Below, piece after piece: positions 6,189 through 6,926 of a stretch of DNA of 6,926 nucleotides (the stretch's first letter is position 1; every line of letters begins with the position of its first letter). This DNA is from Spirochaetia bacterium (GTDB lineage Bacteria > Spirochaetota > Spirochaetia > Treponematales > Breznakiellaceae), in NCBI GenBank assembly GCA_026002045.1, contig BOAV01000115.1, positions 1 to 6,926 of the forward strand, given 5' to 3'. A program made the position numbers and the translations under genes. The notes under the pieces were generated by a model that was given only the letters and a program-made list of their open reading frames with translations, was not told the DNA's origin and searched no databases.

Positions 6189-6217
6189 TTGAAAAAAAAA
6201 TAAAAATAATGTATAAT
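6189..6217 (+). promoter_or_regulatory. Promoter of cassette 8, predicting a leaderless mRNA
   Basis: TTGAAA (6189-6194), 17 bases (A-rich), TATAAT (6212-6217). The expected start is 6224, the A of the in-frame ATG. The ATG at 6209 overlaps the -10 box and cannot lie in this transcript. Confidence 0.75.
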
Positions 6218-6223
6218 CTTTTT

Positions 6224-6781
6224 ATGCTAAAAATTGAGAATATTGTCCAGGAAGCTATAGACACTAAGCTTGAGTTAGATTATTATACTCCTATTTCGGT
6301 AAGTTTTTTGAATAATGGTGATAACATTCCTGGAAAATTTTATTATAGATATATAAATGAAAATTATTCATTTATAGAAATAGCTATCAATTCTTTAAAC
6401 GGGAAAATTATTAATGTTATTACTATCTCAATTAATGATATTGATGAATTGACTAATAAGCAATCTACTGAACTGGATACGCCGATTCAGTATGGAAACC
6501 CGATTTTGAATTTGGATGATTTTATCGAAGAACCATTTTATATTTCGTATAACTGTAATTATAAATTCTTAAAATCAAATAACAATTTATATTTTACAGA
6601 TATTAACAACAAAGTTGAAAGACGAATAAGATTTCGGCATTTAGATTTATTGTTAAATAGTCTCAATGATCTTATTGGTTTTTGTTTTAGAGGATTTGCA
6701 AATCGAAACTGGAATGAGATAAATAAGAATATTAAGTGTAAAACGATTATACATAAAAAATATTATAAGGAAAATAAATAA
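6224..6781 (+). CDS. Soluble protein of unknown function (cassette 8)
   Basis: This gene encodes 185 residues from the ATG at 6224; starting at 6209 would add MYNLF but needs a transcript from elsewhere. There is no signal peptide or membrane helix. The N-terminal half alternates short strands (YYTPISVSFLNNG, GKFYYRYINENYSFIEIAI, GKIINVITISIND). The C-terminal half has an RIRFRHLDLLLNSLNDLIGFCF helix and a basic end (KCKTIIHKKYYKENK). The size and the mixed strand/helix make-up recall immunity proteins of polymorphic toxin systems, but I cannot assign a family and no toxin gene is nearby. No ribosome site is visible, in keeping with a leaderless mRNA. Confidence 0.75.
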   Translation: MLKIENIVQEAIDTKLELDYYTPISVSFLNNGDNIPGKFYYRYINENYSFIEIAINSLNGKIINVITISINDIDELTNKQSTELDTPIQYGNPILNLDDFIEEPFYISYNCNYKFLKSNNNLYFTDINNKVERRIRFRHLDLLLNSLNDLIGFCFRGFANRNWNEINKNIKCKTIIHKKYYKENK

Positions 6782-6800
6782 TGGTGTACGCCCCCACTTC

Positions 6801-6926
6801 ACATAACATACGCTATACGCTGCGCCGCAGTAGCGGCTTGGCCTACGAAAAAACGCAGTCGGCCCTTGGCCTTTGTGCGTTTTTTCTCCGGCACATTTTT
6901 GCGGTTGCTGGAAACCTACGGTTTCC
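6801..6926 (+). repeat. attC8 recombination site (partial, end of cassette 8)
   Basis: Left core ACATAAC (6801-6807), hairpin A, arm B (6847-6886, loop CTT) and the first half of arm C are present; the window ends before the right core. The base pair just outside the core differs from other sites (TTCACATAAC instead of TGCACATAAC), and the cassette's own start has the matching change (GTTATGTGAA at 6142-6151). Confidence 0.92.

Larger units (their letters stand above)
119..6926 (+). mobile_element. Integron gene-cassette array (partial, cassettes 1-8)
   Basis: Eight attC sites in the same orientation alternate with mostly single-gene cassettes, all transcribed left to right. Taking the crossover between G and TT of each right core, the cassettes are: 1 (5' truncated, ~119-1557), 2 (1558-1718, no gene), 3 (1719-2435), 4 (2436-3218), 5 (3219-4189), 6 (4190-4966), 7 (4967-6142) and 8 (6143 onward). 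Near-identical attC sites across unrelated genes are typical of large sedentary chromosomal integrons, and arrays of this type are known in Treponema. There is no intI or attI here, so the distance to the integrase is unknown. The left limit is the junction with foreign sequence after the hairpin at 99-118. Confidence 0.93.

Noticed and set aside
6209..6223. Upstream ATG for the cassette 8 gene
   Set aside because: It lies between the promoter boxes and overlaps the -10 edge, so it is outside the predicted transcript.
1395..6926. CRISPR array (regularly recurring repeats)
   Set aside because: The repeats are ~170 bases, highly structured, and separated by whole genes of varied length; core sites and stems identify them as attC.

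Overview
The window is a stretch of a chromosomal integron cassette array, read left to right on the + strand. Seven complete or partial copies of a ~170-base recombination site (attC) plus one attC of a different sequence type separate short cassettes. Apart from one gene-free cassette, each carries a single + strand gene. The AT-rich genes, the long structured attC sites with ACATAAC...GTTATGT cores and the small membrane or exported proteins suggest an oral-type Treponema (a relative of T. denticola, whose genome is known to hold such an array). The genus is an inference. No integrase gene or attI site lies in the window.

Layout. 1-118: the 3' tail of an unrelated gene and its terminator hairpin. 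~119-1339: a GmrSD-type (DUF262) restriction protein that has lost its N-terminal catalytic part at that junction. 1395-1563: attC1. 1558-1718: a cassette that is only an attC of another family (attC2, 1585-1724). Cassette 3 (1719-2435): polytopic membrane protein. Cassette 4 (2436-3218): three-helix membrane protein with a soluble tail. Cassette 5 (3219-4189): protein resembling TRADD-N-associated membrane-domain proteins, a family linked to prokaryotic immunity. Cassette 6 (4190-4966): secreted protein. Cassette 7 (4967-6142): membrane-anchored protein of higher GC than its neighbours. Cassette 8 (6143 to past the end): soluble protein. The window ends inside attC8.

How it works together. 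Classical cassettes lack promoters and depend on one promoter at attI. Here each of the six complete gene cassettes has a recognisable sigma70-like promoter with a 17-base spacer just inside its left end, and every copy of the common attC contains an A-tract/stem/T-tract hairpin that looks like a bidirectional terminator. Each cassette therefore looks like an insulated, self-expressed unit. Two cassettes (6 and 8) have their ATG at the predicted transcription start, so their mRNAs would be leaderless.

The most striking structure is at the cassette ends. In all seven complete cassettes the first ~18 bases are complementary to the bases before and within the left core of the same cassette's attC. 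The complementarity runs past the core into a stretch private to each cassette. In every case the first break is an A opposite a C, which becomes a G.T wobble on the bottom strand, the strand known to be recombined by integron integrases. The internal arms of the attC sites also show compensatory base changes, so the folded structure is conserved rather than the sequence.
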